Assembly (NCBI GenBank): GCA_964221845.1
Contig: CAXPZW010000049.1
Coordinates: 1-12,022 of the forward strand
Length of the DNA: 12,022 bases
Source: CAXPZW01 sp964221845
GTDB lineage: Bacteria; Bacteroidota; Bacteroidia; Flavobacteriales_D; Sanyastnellaceae
Direction: 5' to 3'
Shown here piece after piece: positions 1 to 6,802 of this stretch. A program made the position numbers and the translations under genes. Each line of letters starts with the position of its first letter. Within the stretch, counting starts at the first letter, position 1. Under the pieces are notes generated by a model. The model was not told the DNA's origin. It was given only the letters and a program-made list of their open reading frames with translations, and did no database searches.

Positions 1-113
1 GACTGACGAGCGTTTCGCGTGATTTCGTCATCTAGCTAGACTGAGTATTATTAGTCGACTGTACAGCTGCTCAAATCTATCCCCGCGTCATCTCTCCTCC
101 GCCGCCCGGCTCT
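1..113. other. 3' flank of the algal chlM gene, non-coding
   Basis: This stretch lies just past the stop codon of the algal methyltransferase gene and would be its 3' untranslated or flanking DNA. It is more AT-rich than the gene itself. It contains short palindromes (CTAGCTAG near 33, AGTCGACT near 53) but no convincing open reading frame, and no AATAAA or TGTAA polyadenylation signal reading in the gene's direction. I see nothing functional in it beyond a plausible UTR. Confidence 0.5.
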
Positions 114-920
114 TCACACCCTCTGGCACTCGAGAAGGCGGCTGAAGTAAAAGGAGGTGGCCGTCATCTCCCGTCTGGTCACCTTGAAGCCCGCGGCGTT
201 GAGCGCGGACTCGACGTCCTCCTCGGCGTGCAGGTACGCGCGGGTCGCCTTGGAGGGGCCCGGGAAGAGCTCCCCGATGCGCTTGAGGATGGAGTAGGCG
301 AGCGTCTTGGGGGCGAAAGAGATGATGAGCTTGTCGTCGGAGAGGGACGCGAGGTGGTTGATCATGCCGTTGACCCTGTCGGTGGGGTAGTGGATCATGA
401 CGTCGATGCAGGTCACCACGTCGTACTTCCCCGAGCACTCCTCAAGGCCGAGCGCCTCAAACTTGGGCGCGACGGCGGGAGCCTTGGCGCCAGCCTTGAC
501 CTGCTCATTGTACCGCACCTCGGCCTCGCCGACCATGGCGGAGGAGATGTCGGACGCGGAGACGGACGCGCCGCGGAGGGCGAGGGGGATGGCGAGGGAG
601 CCGGTGCCGCAGCCGGCGTCGCACACCGTCTTGCCGGTCATGTCGATCCCCGCGGTCCAGTCGAGGATCTTGTCCACGGTCTGCTGGTGGCCGTTGCGGA
701 TGTCGAGCTGCACCTTGTTCACCTCGTCCGTCTCGCCGTAGATCTTCTTCCAGCGGTTGAACCCCTCGGTGTCGAAGTAGTTGCGGACGGACGCGGCCTC
801 GTCGCCGCCAGTCTCGGACATCATGTCCTCGCGGCGCTTGTTGGGATCGGCCGCGATGAGGAGGCCGGCCGCGCCCGCGACGACGACAGCGCCGCCGACG
901 GCGACGCCGACGCCATCGGC
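114..920 (-). CDS. chlM: Mg-protoporphyrin IX methyltransferase (ChlM), eukaryotic, 5'-truncated
   Basis: ChlM transfers a methyl group from S-adenosylmethionine to the 13-propionate of Mg-protoporphyrin IX, making the monomethyl ester in chlorophyll synthesis at chloroplast membranes. From the ATG at 824 there are 236 codons, and the same frame stays open upstream to about 920. The translation contains the highly conserved plant/algal block RWKKIYGETDEVNKVQLDIR and SAM motif I DAGCGTGSLAIPLA (Asp69 to about residue 82). It also has an acidic-loop motif SASDIS (Asp92) and a C-terminus TSFYFSRLLE like that of plant ChlM. The region 825-920 encodes a Gly/Ala/Val-rich hydrophobic stretch followed by AADPNKRRED, which matches the end of a chloroplast transit or membrane-anchoring region, so the ATG at 824 is internal and the true start is lost at the junction. 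No intron is visible. High GC content sets it apart from everything to the right. Confidence 0.93.
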   Translation of the reverse strand, partial: ADGVGVAVGGAVVVAGAAGLLIAADPNKRREDMMSETGGDEAASVRNYFDTEGFNRWKKIYGETDEVNKVQLDIRNGHQQTVDKILDWTAGIDMTGKTVCDAGCGTGSLAIPLALRGASVSASDISSAMVGEAEVRYNEQVKAGAKAPAVAPKFEALGLEECSGKYDVVTCIDVMIHYPTDRVNGMINHLASLSDDKLIISFAPKTLAYSILKRIGELFPGPSKATRAYLHAEEDVESALNAAGFKVTRREMTATSFYFSRLLECQRV

Positions 921-932
921 AGTCTGGGAGCG
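915..932. other. Chimeric junction between algal and bacterial DNA
   Basis: The algal reading frame on the minus strand remains sensible to about 920 (hydrophobic Gly/Ala/Val residues ending near Gly-Asp-Ala). The bacterial reading frame on the plus strand becomes sensible from about 923-929 (Ser-Glu-Gly-Thr-Gln-Thr-Arg, as inside an ASPIC/UnbV domain). Both genes are cut internally and run in opposite directions. Base composition also changes: 45 G/C in the 60 bases from 541, against 31 in the 60 bases from 1381. The exact breakpoint cannot be fixed to better than roughly 10 bases by reading. Confidence 0.85.
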
Positions 933-2212
933 AAGGCACCCAAACCCGCTGGTTGCTCGGTGGCTCAGGCTACATGTCTCAAAACACCCGTACCCTGCAT
1001 TTTGGGCTGGGCTCCGCGACGGAAGTGGGGGTGGTGAAGGTCACGTGGCCCAGTGGTGCTGTAGATGTCTACGACAACGTGGCGGCGAATGCAAAAACCA
1101 CTTTGAACGAAGGCGCAGGACTCTCTACCGCTATCACAGCAGTCTCAAGCGTGCTGTGCCCTGGGGACAGTTTGCTGCTTACCGCTCCTGCAGGCGCAGA
1201 CAGCTATGCTTGGGAGCACGGCGCTACTGGTGCAGAGGTGTACGTTACGGGCCCTGGTAGTTACCAAGTGGAGATGACTGCAGGAACGGCCCTTTCGTGG
1301 ACCAGTGACGCCTTTGAAGTGAGCGCCGTGGCTTGGGGAGATTGGGACGTAACGGCCACCGCCCCTACCTGCTATCCGGATTCCATGTTTGCCGTAGTGC
1401 TTTCTGGAACAGACGCCGTGACCATTACTTGGCCCTATGCCGAGGACGAAGTCATGCTTCCTCCAGGCACATACGAGCTGCCCATCACCACGGCAGCAGG
1501 CTGCGACTCGGTAATCACCTTTGCCTTTGAAGCGCCCTTGGAACTGTTGGCGGACATCACCACCACTCCACCGCTGTGCTTTGGTGAAGCTTCGGGAACC
1601 CTCGAATTGCTGGCCTCAGGAGGCTCCGAACCGTTGGAAGTCACCCTGGACCCCGACGAAGACTGGAACGCCTTGCCTGCCGGTCTGTACACCGCCACCG
1701 TGGTAGATGCTTTGGGATGCACTGCCAGCTGGGAGGTGACCTTGGACGACCCCGAAGCCCTGACCCTCACCTTGGACACCGAATCACTCAACACGTTTGG
1801 ACAGGGGTTTATTGAAGCTCTTGTAGCAGGCGGCGTGCCTCCCTTCACCTTCACTTGGAACGGTGAGGAAAACGACGAAACCTGGCTCAGCACAGCCCCA
1901 CAGACGGTGCTGTGTATCGTCACCGACGCCAACGGCTGCACAGCCGAGGCCGAGTTCATCGTGACCGACGTGGAAGACGCCGCTCAGCTGGCAGCTGAGG
2001 TCTACCCCAACCCTTCGTCGGGCTGGTTGACAGTCACCGGCATGCCCAATACACGTTGGGAATTGATTGATCCCCAAGGACGTGTGGCGCTGACCCACAC
2101 GTTGCAGTCTCAGCAACAAGGGATCAACGCCACACATCTGGCACCAGGCATCTACCTCGCCGTTTGGCACACCACCGCCGGCATCCAATCGCGCCGGGTG
2201 GTGATTCAATAA
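923..2212 (+). CDS. Secreted ASPIC/UnbV (CRTAC1-like) protein with SprB repeats and T9SS sorting domain, 3' part
   Basis: Only the C-terminal part is present, because the 5' end is lost at the junction. Counting from the TTG codon at 953, residues 1-55 are the end of an ASPIC/UnbV domain (YMSQNTRTLHFGLG, then VTWPSGAVDV). This domain usually follows FG-GAP/VCBS propeller repeats in CRTAC1-like surface proteins. Residues 206-272 form a SprB-type repeat (PPLCFGEASGTLEL, then a Y-T-A-T-V-V-D-A-L-G-C core), and a second, weaker one spans about 282-338 (IVTDANGCTAEAEF). Residues 349-419 are a type A T9SS sorting domain (VYPNPSSGWLTVTG, then LAPGIYLAVW), which is recognised and normally removed after export across the outer membrane. 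The role is probably adhesin-like or surface-exposed; no enzyme motif is visible. It converges on the peptidase gene with 3 bp between the stop codons. Confidence 0.85.
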   Translation, partial: SGSEGTQTRWLLGGSGYMSQNTRTLHFGLGSATEVGVVKVTWPSGAVDVYDNVAANAKTTLNEGAGLSTAITAVSSVLCPGDSLLLTAPAGADSYAWEHGATGAEVYVTGPGSYQVEMTAGTALSWTSDAFEVSAVAWGDWDVTATAPTCYPDSMFAVVLSGTDAVTITWPYAEDEVMLPPGTYELPITTAAGCDSVITFAFEAPLELLADITTTPPLCFGEASGTLELLASGGSEPLEVTLDPDEDWNALPAGLYTATVVDALGCTASWEVTLDDPEALTLTLDTESLNTFGQGFIEALVAGGVPPFTFTWNGEENDETWLSTAPQTVLCIVTDANGCTAEAEFIVTDVEDAAQLAAEVYPNPSSGWLTVTGMPNTRWELIDPQGRVALTHTLQSQQQGINATHLAPGIYLAVWHTTAGIQSRRVVIQ

Positions 2213-2215
2213 CGT

Positions 2216-4543
2216 CTATTTCTTGAGCTCTCCGCTACGGATGGCGCGCTGCATGGGGTTTTCACCGCCGCCGCCACCGCGACGTCCTTGGCGCTCCTTG
2301 TAAAGCTCAAAGCGGCTGGGCTCTGGACGTGGAGGCCAAGCGTTGTTGGTGTTGTCGGTATCGGCCGTTTCCAGGTTGGGATCCAGCACAATGCGTACAG
2401 CAGGCATCGGAGTCACAAACACCTTGCTCACCACCTCGTCGTCCATCTTCCAGATTTCGGCGGGGATGTGGTGGCGGATGCGTTCGCCGTTCTCCAGCTC
2501 AAACTCCACAATCACCGGCATGACCAGTCCACCAATGCGACGGATGTCCACTTGGTAGTAGTTCTTGCCGTCGGCGAGCATGGCACGGTCATCAGCGTCC
2601 ATGCCTTCGAGCATTTCGTTGTACTCGTCTTTGTCGAGTTTGAGCACCTCGTACTTGTCGCGCTGGGTGTAGTAGTCGTGGAGCGTGGGGTCCTGCTCGA
2701 GGTAGGTCTCACGGCCTTCATTGCGCTCGTCGGTCACGTCGGCCGGGGTGTTGGCATCGCGCTCACGGCGGAAATCGGCCTCCACGTCGGGATCTTGCGA
2801 GTTGGGTTGGTACCACTTCACGCCGTCGATGGCCATATCGCAGTGGTCGTTGGTGTAAAACCATCCGCGCCAGAACCAATCCAGGTCTACGCTGGAAGCG
2901 TCTTCCATGCTACGGAAAAAGTCTGCAGGGGTTGGGTGGTGGAATGCCCAGCGCTCGCAGTACTGCTTGAAGGCAAAGTCAAAGAGCTCACGGCCCATGA
3001 CGGTTTCACGCAGGATGTTGAGCGCGGTGGCCGGCTTGCCGTAGGCGTTGTTACCAAACTGGTACACACTCTCGGAGTTGGTCATGATGGGCGAGATGTT
3101 GCTCTTGTCGCCCTTCATGTAGTTGGTGATGTTGCGAGCAGGGCCACGGCGTGAGGGGTAGTTGCGGTCCCACTCCTGCTCGGCGAGGTACTGACAGAAG
3201 GTGTTGAGGCCTTCGTCCATCCACGTCCACTGACGCTCATCGGAGTTGATGATCATCGGGAAGAAGTTGTGGCCCACCTCGTGGATGATCACCGAGATCA
3301 TGCCGTACTTGGTGCGCTCGGTGTAGGTACCGTCGGCTTCCGGGCGACCGCCGTTGAAGCAGATCATCGGGTACTCCATCCCAATCCACTTGCTGTGTAC
3401 CGAAATGGCTACCGGGTAAGGGTAATCGATGGTGTGGGCGCTGTAGCTGCGCAGGGTGTGCGCCACTGCCTTGGTGCTGTACTGCTCCCACAGCGGGTTG
3501 CCCTCCTTGGGGTAGTAGCTCATGGCCAGTGGGCGCTTGTCACCTACGTCAACACCCATGGCGTCCCAGATGAACTTGCGTGAAGAAGCGAACGCAAAGT
3601 CACGTACGTTTTCGGCCTCGAAGATCCAAGTCTTTTGGCCTTTTTGCTTGCCTTTTTCGGCTTCGCGGGCTTCTTCCTCGGTGACGATCATCACCGGGCT
3701 GTCGGCGTTCTTGGCCGAGGCAAAGCGCTTGCGTTGGGTCGCGGTGAGCACCTTGCTGGCATTGGTCAACTCACCGGTTGAACCCACAATGTGGTCCGAG
3801 GGCACGGTGATGGCCACTTTGTAATCGCCAAAGTTCAGGGTGAACTCCCCGCGGCCGAGGAACTGCTTGTGTTGCCAGCCGTAGTTGTCGCAGTACACAG
3901 CCATGCGCGGGTAGAATTGCGCAATGGTGTACAGGTAGTTGCCGTCTTCCTCAAAGTACTCGTACCCTGAGCGGCCGCCGATTTGCATGCGGTCGTTGAT
4001 GTTGTACCACCACTTGATGTTGAAGCTCACTTTGCCGCCCGCCTTCAAAGTGCTAGGCAGATCAATGCGCATCATGGTGTTGTTGATGGTATACGGCAGG
4101 TCCTTGCCGCCGGCATCCTTGACGTGGTCGATCTTGAAACCGCCGTCAAACCAAGGCTCCAGGCTACGTACGGCGTCAAAGGTCATGCGGTTGTCCAGGG
4201 TTTGCTGCTGGATTTTGTAGCGGTCCGACTCCTTGGCGCGCACGTTTTGATCGAGCTGTACCCAGAGGTAGTCCAAGTCGTCGGGCGAGTTGTTGGTGTA
4301 GGTGACGGTCTCCTCTCCGTAGATCTTCTGGGTCTCGTCGTCCAGGCGGATCTTCATGTCGTAGTCGGCCTGTTGTTGCCAGTATTCGTGGCCCTTGTCA
4401 CCACTCGCGGTACGGTAGGTGTTGGGCGTAGGCAATTCTTGGCCGAGTTGGCGGAAGGGGTTTTGGTTGGTGTTTTCTTGCGCTTGGGCTCCAAATGCAG
4501 AGGCCAGCAGCGCTACCAATACAAACAGTCGATTCATGGTCAT
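2216..4543 (-). CDS. M1-family (gluzincin) metallopeptidase, exported
   Basis: A zinc aminopeptidase-like protein of 775 residues, expected in the periplasm or at the cell surface. The N-terminus MNRLFVLVALLASAFGAQAQ is a clear signal peptide. The start could be the ATG at 4543 or the one two codons later at 4537; I chose the first because an A-rich run precedes it. An M1 N-terminal beta-domain precedes the catalytic domain. The zinc site is HEVGH (421-425) followed after 18 residues by Glu444, and Tyr501 in AYGKPATAL fits the catalytic tyrosine. The exopeptidase motif, G-x-M-E-N in classical members, reads G-M-E-Y here (388-391), as I recall for a group of Bacteroidota M1 enzymes. The last 180 residues are charged, end in a Gly-rich tail, and carry no T9SS domain. 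It probably trims peptides for nutrition, but the substrate cannot be read from the sequence. Confidence 0.9.
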   Translation of the reverse strand: MTMNRLFVLVALLASAFGAQAQENTNQNPFRQLGQELPTPNTYRTASGDKGHEYWQQQADYDMKIRLDDETQKIYGEETVTYTNNSPDDLDYLWVQLDQNVRAKESDRYKIQQQTLDNRMTFDAVRSLEPWFDGGFKIDHVKDAGGKDLPYTINNTMMRIDLPSTLKAGGKVSFNIKWWYNINDRMQIGGRSGYEYFEEDGNYLYTIAQFYPRMAVYCDNYGWQHKQFLGRGEFTLNFGDYKVAITVPSDHIVGSTGELTNASKVLTATQRKRFASAKNADSPVMIVTEEEAREAEKGKQKGQKTWIFEAENVRDFAFASSRKFIWDAMGVDVGDKRPLAMSYYPKEGNPLWEQYSTKAVAHTLRSYSAHTIDYPYPVAISVHSKWIGMEYPMICFNGGRPEADGTYTERTKYGMISVIIHEVGHNFFPMIINSDERQWTWMDEGLNTFCQYLAEQEWDRNYPSRRGPARNITNYMKGDKSNISPIMTNSESVYQFGNNAYGKPATALNILRETVMGRELFDFAFKQYCERWAFHHPTPADFFRSMEDASSVDLDWFWRGWFYTNDHCDMAIDGVKWYQPNSQDPDVEADFRRERDANTPADVTDERNEGRETYLEQDPTLHDYYTQRDKYEVLKLDKDEYNEMLEGMDADDRAMLADGKNYYQVDIRRIGGLVMPVIVEFELENGERIRHHIPAEIWKMDDEVVSKVFVTPMPAVRIVLDPNLETADTDNTNNAWPPRPEPSRFELYKERQGRRGGGGGENPMQRAIRSGELKK

Positions 4544-4894
4544 TTTTGGCTGGGTAGCGAATGTACCGCTTTGGTCCAGCGGTGTCAACCGCTCAGGGAA
4601 GGCCGAGGTTCATCCAAGCGTCATTTCACAATCTTTACAGCATGGGTGCGGTCACTCAAGCCCTTCTTGGCGCGAATGTGTTTGCTACCGTGCAGTATCC
4701 GTCCATGGGCAAAAAGTCCCTGTGGAACGGTGCGGCACTCGGAACTGTTTCGGATGTGGACGTATTCCTCTCCCCGATCCTCTGCCCTATTGGAGCGGAA
4801 CCGAAGCCCAATATGACGGATTCACTACGTCCACGACCTTTTGGCTGACACCGAAAATGGATCACAGAGGTCCGTAACTGCCAACCTTGGGGAT
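4544..4894. other. 351-bp intergenic region between esterase and peptidase genes
   Basis: This stretch separates the 3' end of the esterase gene from the 5' end of the peptidase gene. Short open frames exist on both strands (for example plus 4561-4848 and minus 4656-4931), but none looks like a conserved protein. Apart from the promoter-like sequence next to the peptidase start, I see no convincing hairpin with a T-run after the esterase stop and no RNA gene. Confidence 0.5.
4558..4588 (-). promoter_or_regulatory. Putative promoter of the M1 peptidase gene
   Basis: Read on the minus strand, TTGACA (4588-4583) is followed after 17 bases by TACATT (4565-4560), a near-consensus sigma-70 pair. 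The same bases also fit the Bacteroidota consensus (TTG, about 20 bases, TAnnTTTG) as TTG-N20-TACATTCG with one mismatch. Transcription would start about 7 bases further on, giving a leader of only about 10-15 nt before the ATG codons at 4543/4537. This is a sequence match only. Confidence 0.45.
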
Positions 4895-6019
4895 TTAGCG
4901 CTTGATGACGCGTGCGGAATGGTCTTGCCACTGCAGCACATACACGCCCGGCGCCAAAGCGGAAGCGTCCAACTGACCAGAAGCATCAAAGCTGGTCGTG
5001 CACACGACGCGCCCTTGTGCATCAAGCACTTCACAAGTCGTGCCCGCAAACGGAACAGGCGAAACACGCACCACATCCCCCACCGGGTTCGGATACACCG
5101 AAACCTGAGCAAGCGCCTGCTCGCTGACACCTACCGCACAATCCAAGTCCTCGAGTGACCATTGGCTCAGGAAATTCCAAACCGTGGTAGAACCGTCAAA
5201 GTCATAGTTGGTACCGCCGATGTCGATGAACGCGCCGGGCCAGGTGTGGCCGCCTTCGTAAATCTTGTACAGCTCCACCACGCTGCCGCAGTCGCCGCCG
5301 TCCCACACGAAGTGGTCTACGGTGCTGCCGTCGTCGGGATCTAGGTCTTCGAGCGGGGTAACCGAAGCATCGTCAAACGTGTTGTTGGCATTGCGCCAAA
5401 AGGAAGTGACTTCGGGGATGGAGGTGGCAATGAAGCTGCCGTCGTACTCTACCACATCGTCGGCCGTGCCGTGAATTTGGAGGACCGGCGTCACGTGGGT
5501 GGCTGAGCACGTTTCGAGCGTGGTTGAAGTCATGGAACCGGTCACCGAAGCCACCGCTGCAATCCGGTCCGACAGGTTGCACGCCAAGTGGTAGCTCATG
5601 TACCCTCCGTTGGACATGCCTGTGGAGTACACGCGGTTCAGGTCCAGGTTGTAATCCAGCGCCAAGGAGTCAATCAGGGCGTCTACAAATCCCACATCGT
5701 CCACGTCACCGCTGAAGCCAAAGCCCACGTTCCAGTGCGCGGTACCGATCAAATCGGGCAAGCCTTCGGGGTGCACCACCAGAAAGCCCGCAGTATCCGC
5801 GATGGGACGGAAATCGCCGTAGTTCAGCTGTTCAAAGGCGTTGGAGCCGTAACCGTGGAAGTTGAGCAGCAGCGGCGTAGGCGCGGTGGCGTCGTAAGTT
5901 TCAGGAACGTACAGGATGTACTCGCGCTCACCGCCGTTGTGGGTGATGGTGGCGTCGATGGTTTGGGCAAAGCCGCTTACACAGCAGCAAACAAGAAAGG
6001 TCAGAACAGCGAAGCGCAT
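4895..6019 (-). CDS. Secreted alpha/beta-hydrolase esterase, PHB-depolymerase/LpqC-like (CE1 type), T9SS cargo
   Basis: A 374-residue exported esterase. The ATG at 6019 gives a signal peptide (MRFAVLTFLVCCCVSGFAQ); a TTG three codons upstream is less likely. The fold is the polyhydroxybutyrate depolymerase/feruloyl esterase type of alpha/beta hydrolase. It shows an early LLLNFHGYGSNA oxyanion segment and the nucleophile elbow GMSNGG with Ser136. IHGTADDVV supplies a candidate acid, Asp187, and GGHTWPG the catalytic His258. Residues 308-374 are a type A T9SS sorting domain (VYPNPVGDVV, then LAPGVYVLQW), so the enzyme is expected to be released or surface-attached. Likely substrates are polymer or plant/algal cell-wall esters, but the sequence does not discriminate. 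The gene starts 33 bp after the stop of the small acidic gene at 6053-6541 and may share its transcript. Confidence 0.87.
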   Translation of the reverse strand: MRFAVLTFLVCCCVSGFAQTIDATITHNGGEREYILYVPETYDATAPTPLLLNFHGYGSNAFEQLNYGDFRPIADTAGFLVVHPEGLPDLIGTAHWNVGFGFSGDVDDVGFVDALIDSLALDYNLDLNRVYSTGMSNGGYMSYHLACNLSDRIAAVASVTGSMTSTTLETCSATHVTPVLQIHGTADDVVEYDGSFIATSIPEVTSFWRNANNTFDDASVTPLEDLDPDDGSTVDHFVWDGGDCGSVVELYKIYEGGHTWPGAFIDIGGTNYDFDGSTTVWNFLSQWSLEDLDCAVGVSEQALAQVSVYPNPVGDVVRVSPVPFAGTTCEVLDAQGRVVCTTSFDASGQLDASALAPGVYVLQWQDHSARVIKR

Positions 6020-6052
6020 GGCTGGCAAATTTGACCTCGAAGGTACGCAGAA

Positions 6053-6541
6053 TCAGTTGGCCGAAGGGTCGTGCGCGGGCCACACCCACTCGTCGTCCTC
6101 GGTGAGCCCGGGCATGCAGGTGAGCTCTACGACGTTGCCGTCTTCCAACCAGGCGTTCATGCTCAGGAGTTCAGAGCCAACGCGCACGGCAGTGTCGTCG
6201 TCCTCGAAGGTGATCATTTCGATGTCCACGTCGGTTTCGCCGAGCTTTTCGAGCAGCGCTACCAAGGTGGAGCGGTCCATCCCGATGACCACTTCCCCAT
6301 CCAAGGTGTACTCCGCACCAGTGAGCGATAGGGTCACCAACCGAAATTCCTCAGACTCGTCAAACCCCAGCGAGAGCTCGCGGGTGTCGTAGTGCCAGAC
6401 TTCGGTGGTTTCGTCGCCGTCTTCCTCATGAACGAGAGATTCTTTCGAAGAAGGTTCGCCCAAAAGTTGTGCAGCGTGCTCACGGGTGATGCCAAAGGGC
6501 AGCTGCCCTACGCCGGTGCCAGGTTGAATGGAATTCATCAT
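6053..6541 (-). CDS. Small acidic cytoplasmic protein with two BamE-like half repeats, function unknown
   Basis: A 162-residue protein without signal peptide or membrane segment and rich in Asp/Glu. I do not recognise a named family. Its opening, IQPGTGVGQLPFGITREHAA, resembles a widespread pattern in small bacterial proteins in which a F-G-x-T/S-x-x-x-V/A-x-x-L-L-G-x-P motif is followed by beta strands, as in BamE/SmpA-type folds. The pattern seems to occur twice: GITREHAAQLLGEP at 17-30 with strands at 54-75, and GMDRSTLVALLEKLGE at 87-102 with strands at 118-143. Two adjacent ATG codons (6541 and 6538) offer the start. It lies 33 bp upstream of the esterase gene in the same direction, so co-transcription is likely, though a cytoplasmic acidic protein has no obvious link to a secreted esterase. 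Proteins of this shape are sometimes immunity proteins, but nothing here supports that. Confidence 0.72.
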   Translation of the reverse strand: MMNSIQPGTGVGQLPFGITREHAAQLLGEPSSKESLVHEEDGDETTEVWHYDTRELSLGFDESEEFRLVTLSLTGAEYTLDGEVVIGMDRSTLVALLEKLGETDVDIEMITFEDDDTAVRVGSELLSMNAWLEDGNVVELTCMPGLTEDDEWVWPAHDPSAN

Positions 6542-6767
6542 AGAGCGAAACTAGCAAAACCGCAGGTCTGACAGATGCCGGAACTGTGAAGGTTTTGCAC
6601 CGCTGCTCTTCATGGGTGAGACGCAACCTGCGATTGCCGGGCCCAATGACTCCGGCAGCGCGTCAACGTGTTTCACAAATGTCACCATAGGTTTCGGGCA
6701 CAAAGGGCATGTGTTTTCAGCAGAACATGTCTGCATTGTGCGCAAACGCTGACTTCTGAGGCGAGAC

Positions 6768-6792
6768 GGTGCCCGATGGAGCGCCTTTTTTT
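6768..6792 (+). terminator. Orphan intrinsic terminator on the plus strand
   Basis: On the plus strand GGTGC (6768-6772) pairs with GCGCC (6781-6785) around an 8-base loop, with one G-T wobble, and is followed directly by seven T residues (6786-6792). An alternative pairing, AGGCG (6759-6763) with CGCCT (6782-6786), also leads into the T-run. Read the other way there is no T-run, so it does not serve the BLUF gene that ends at 6803. No plus-strand protein gene precedes it. Confidence 0.45.
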
Positions 6793-6802
6793 ATTCTTAT
6801 CC

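Noticed and set aside
1..1000. Horizontal transfer of an algal chlorophyll gene into a Bacteroidota genome
   Set aside because: Both genes are broken at the join, run in opposite directions, and the algal gene would lack its 5' end and any bacterial expression signals. A mis-assembly explains this more simply.
228..1037. A 269-codon plus-strand open frame running across the algal and bacterial parts
   Set aside because: It is antisense to chlM, its Val/Gly/Asp/His-rich translation is typical of a shadow frame in GC-rich DNA, and it crosses the chimeric junction.
2288..3154. A 288-codon plus-strand open frame opposite the M1 peptidase
   Set aside because: It is antisense to a gene with intact catalytic motifs, and its Val/His-rich composition with no motif marks it as a shadow.
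4561..4848. A 95-codon plus-strand open frame in the intergenic region
   Set aside because: No recognisable motif, no start context, and it overlaps the likely promoter of the peptidase on the other strand.
6020..6060. A promoter directly upstream of the esterase (CAAATTTG resembling the -7 box)
   Set aside because: No TTG lies at the expected distance, and the box would place transcription start almost at the ATG; read-through from the gene upstream is more likely.
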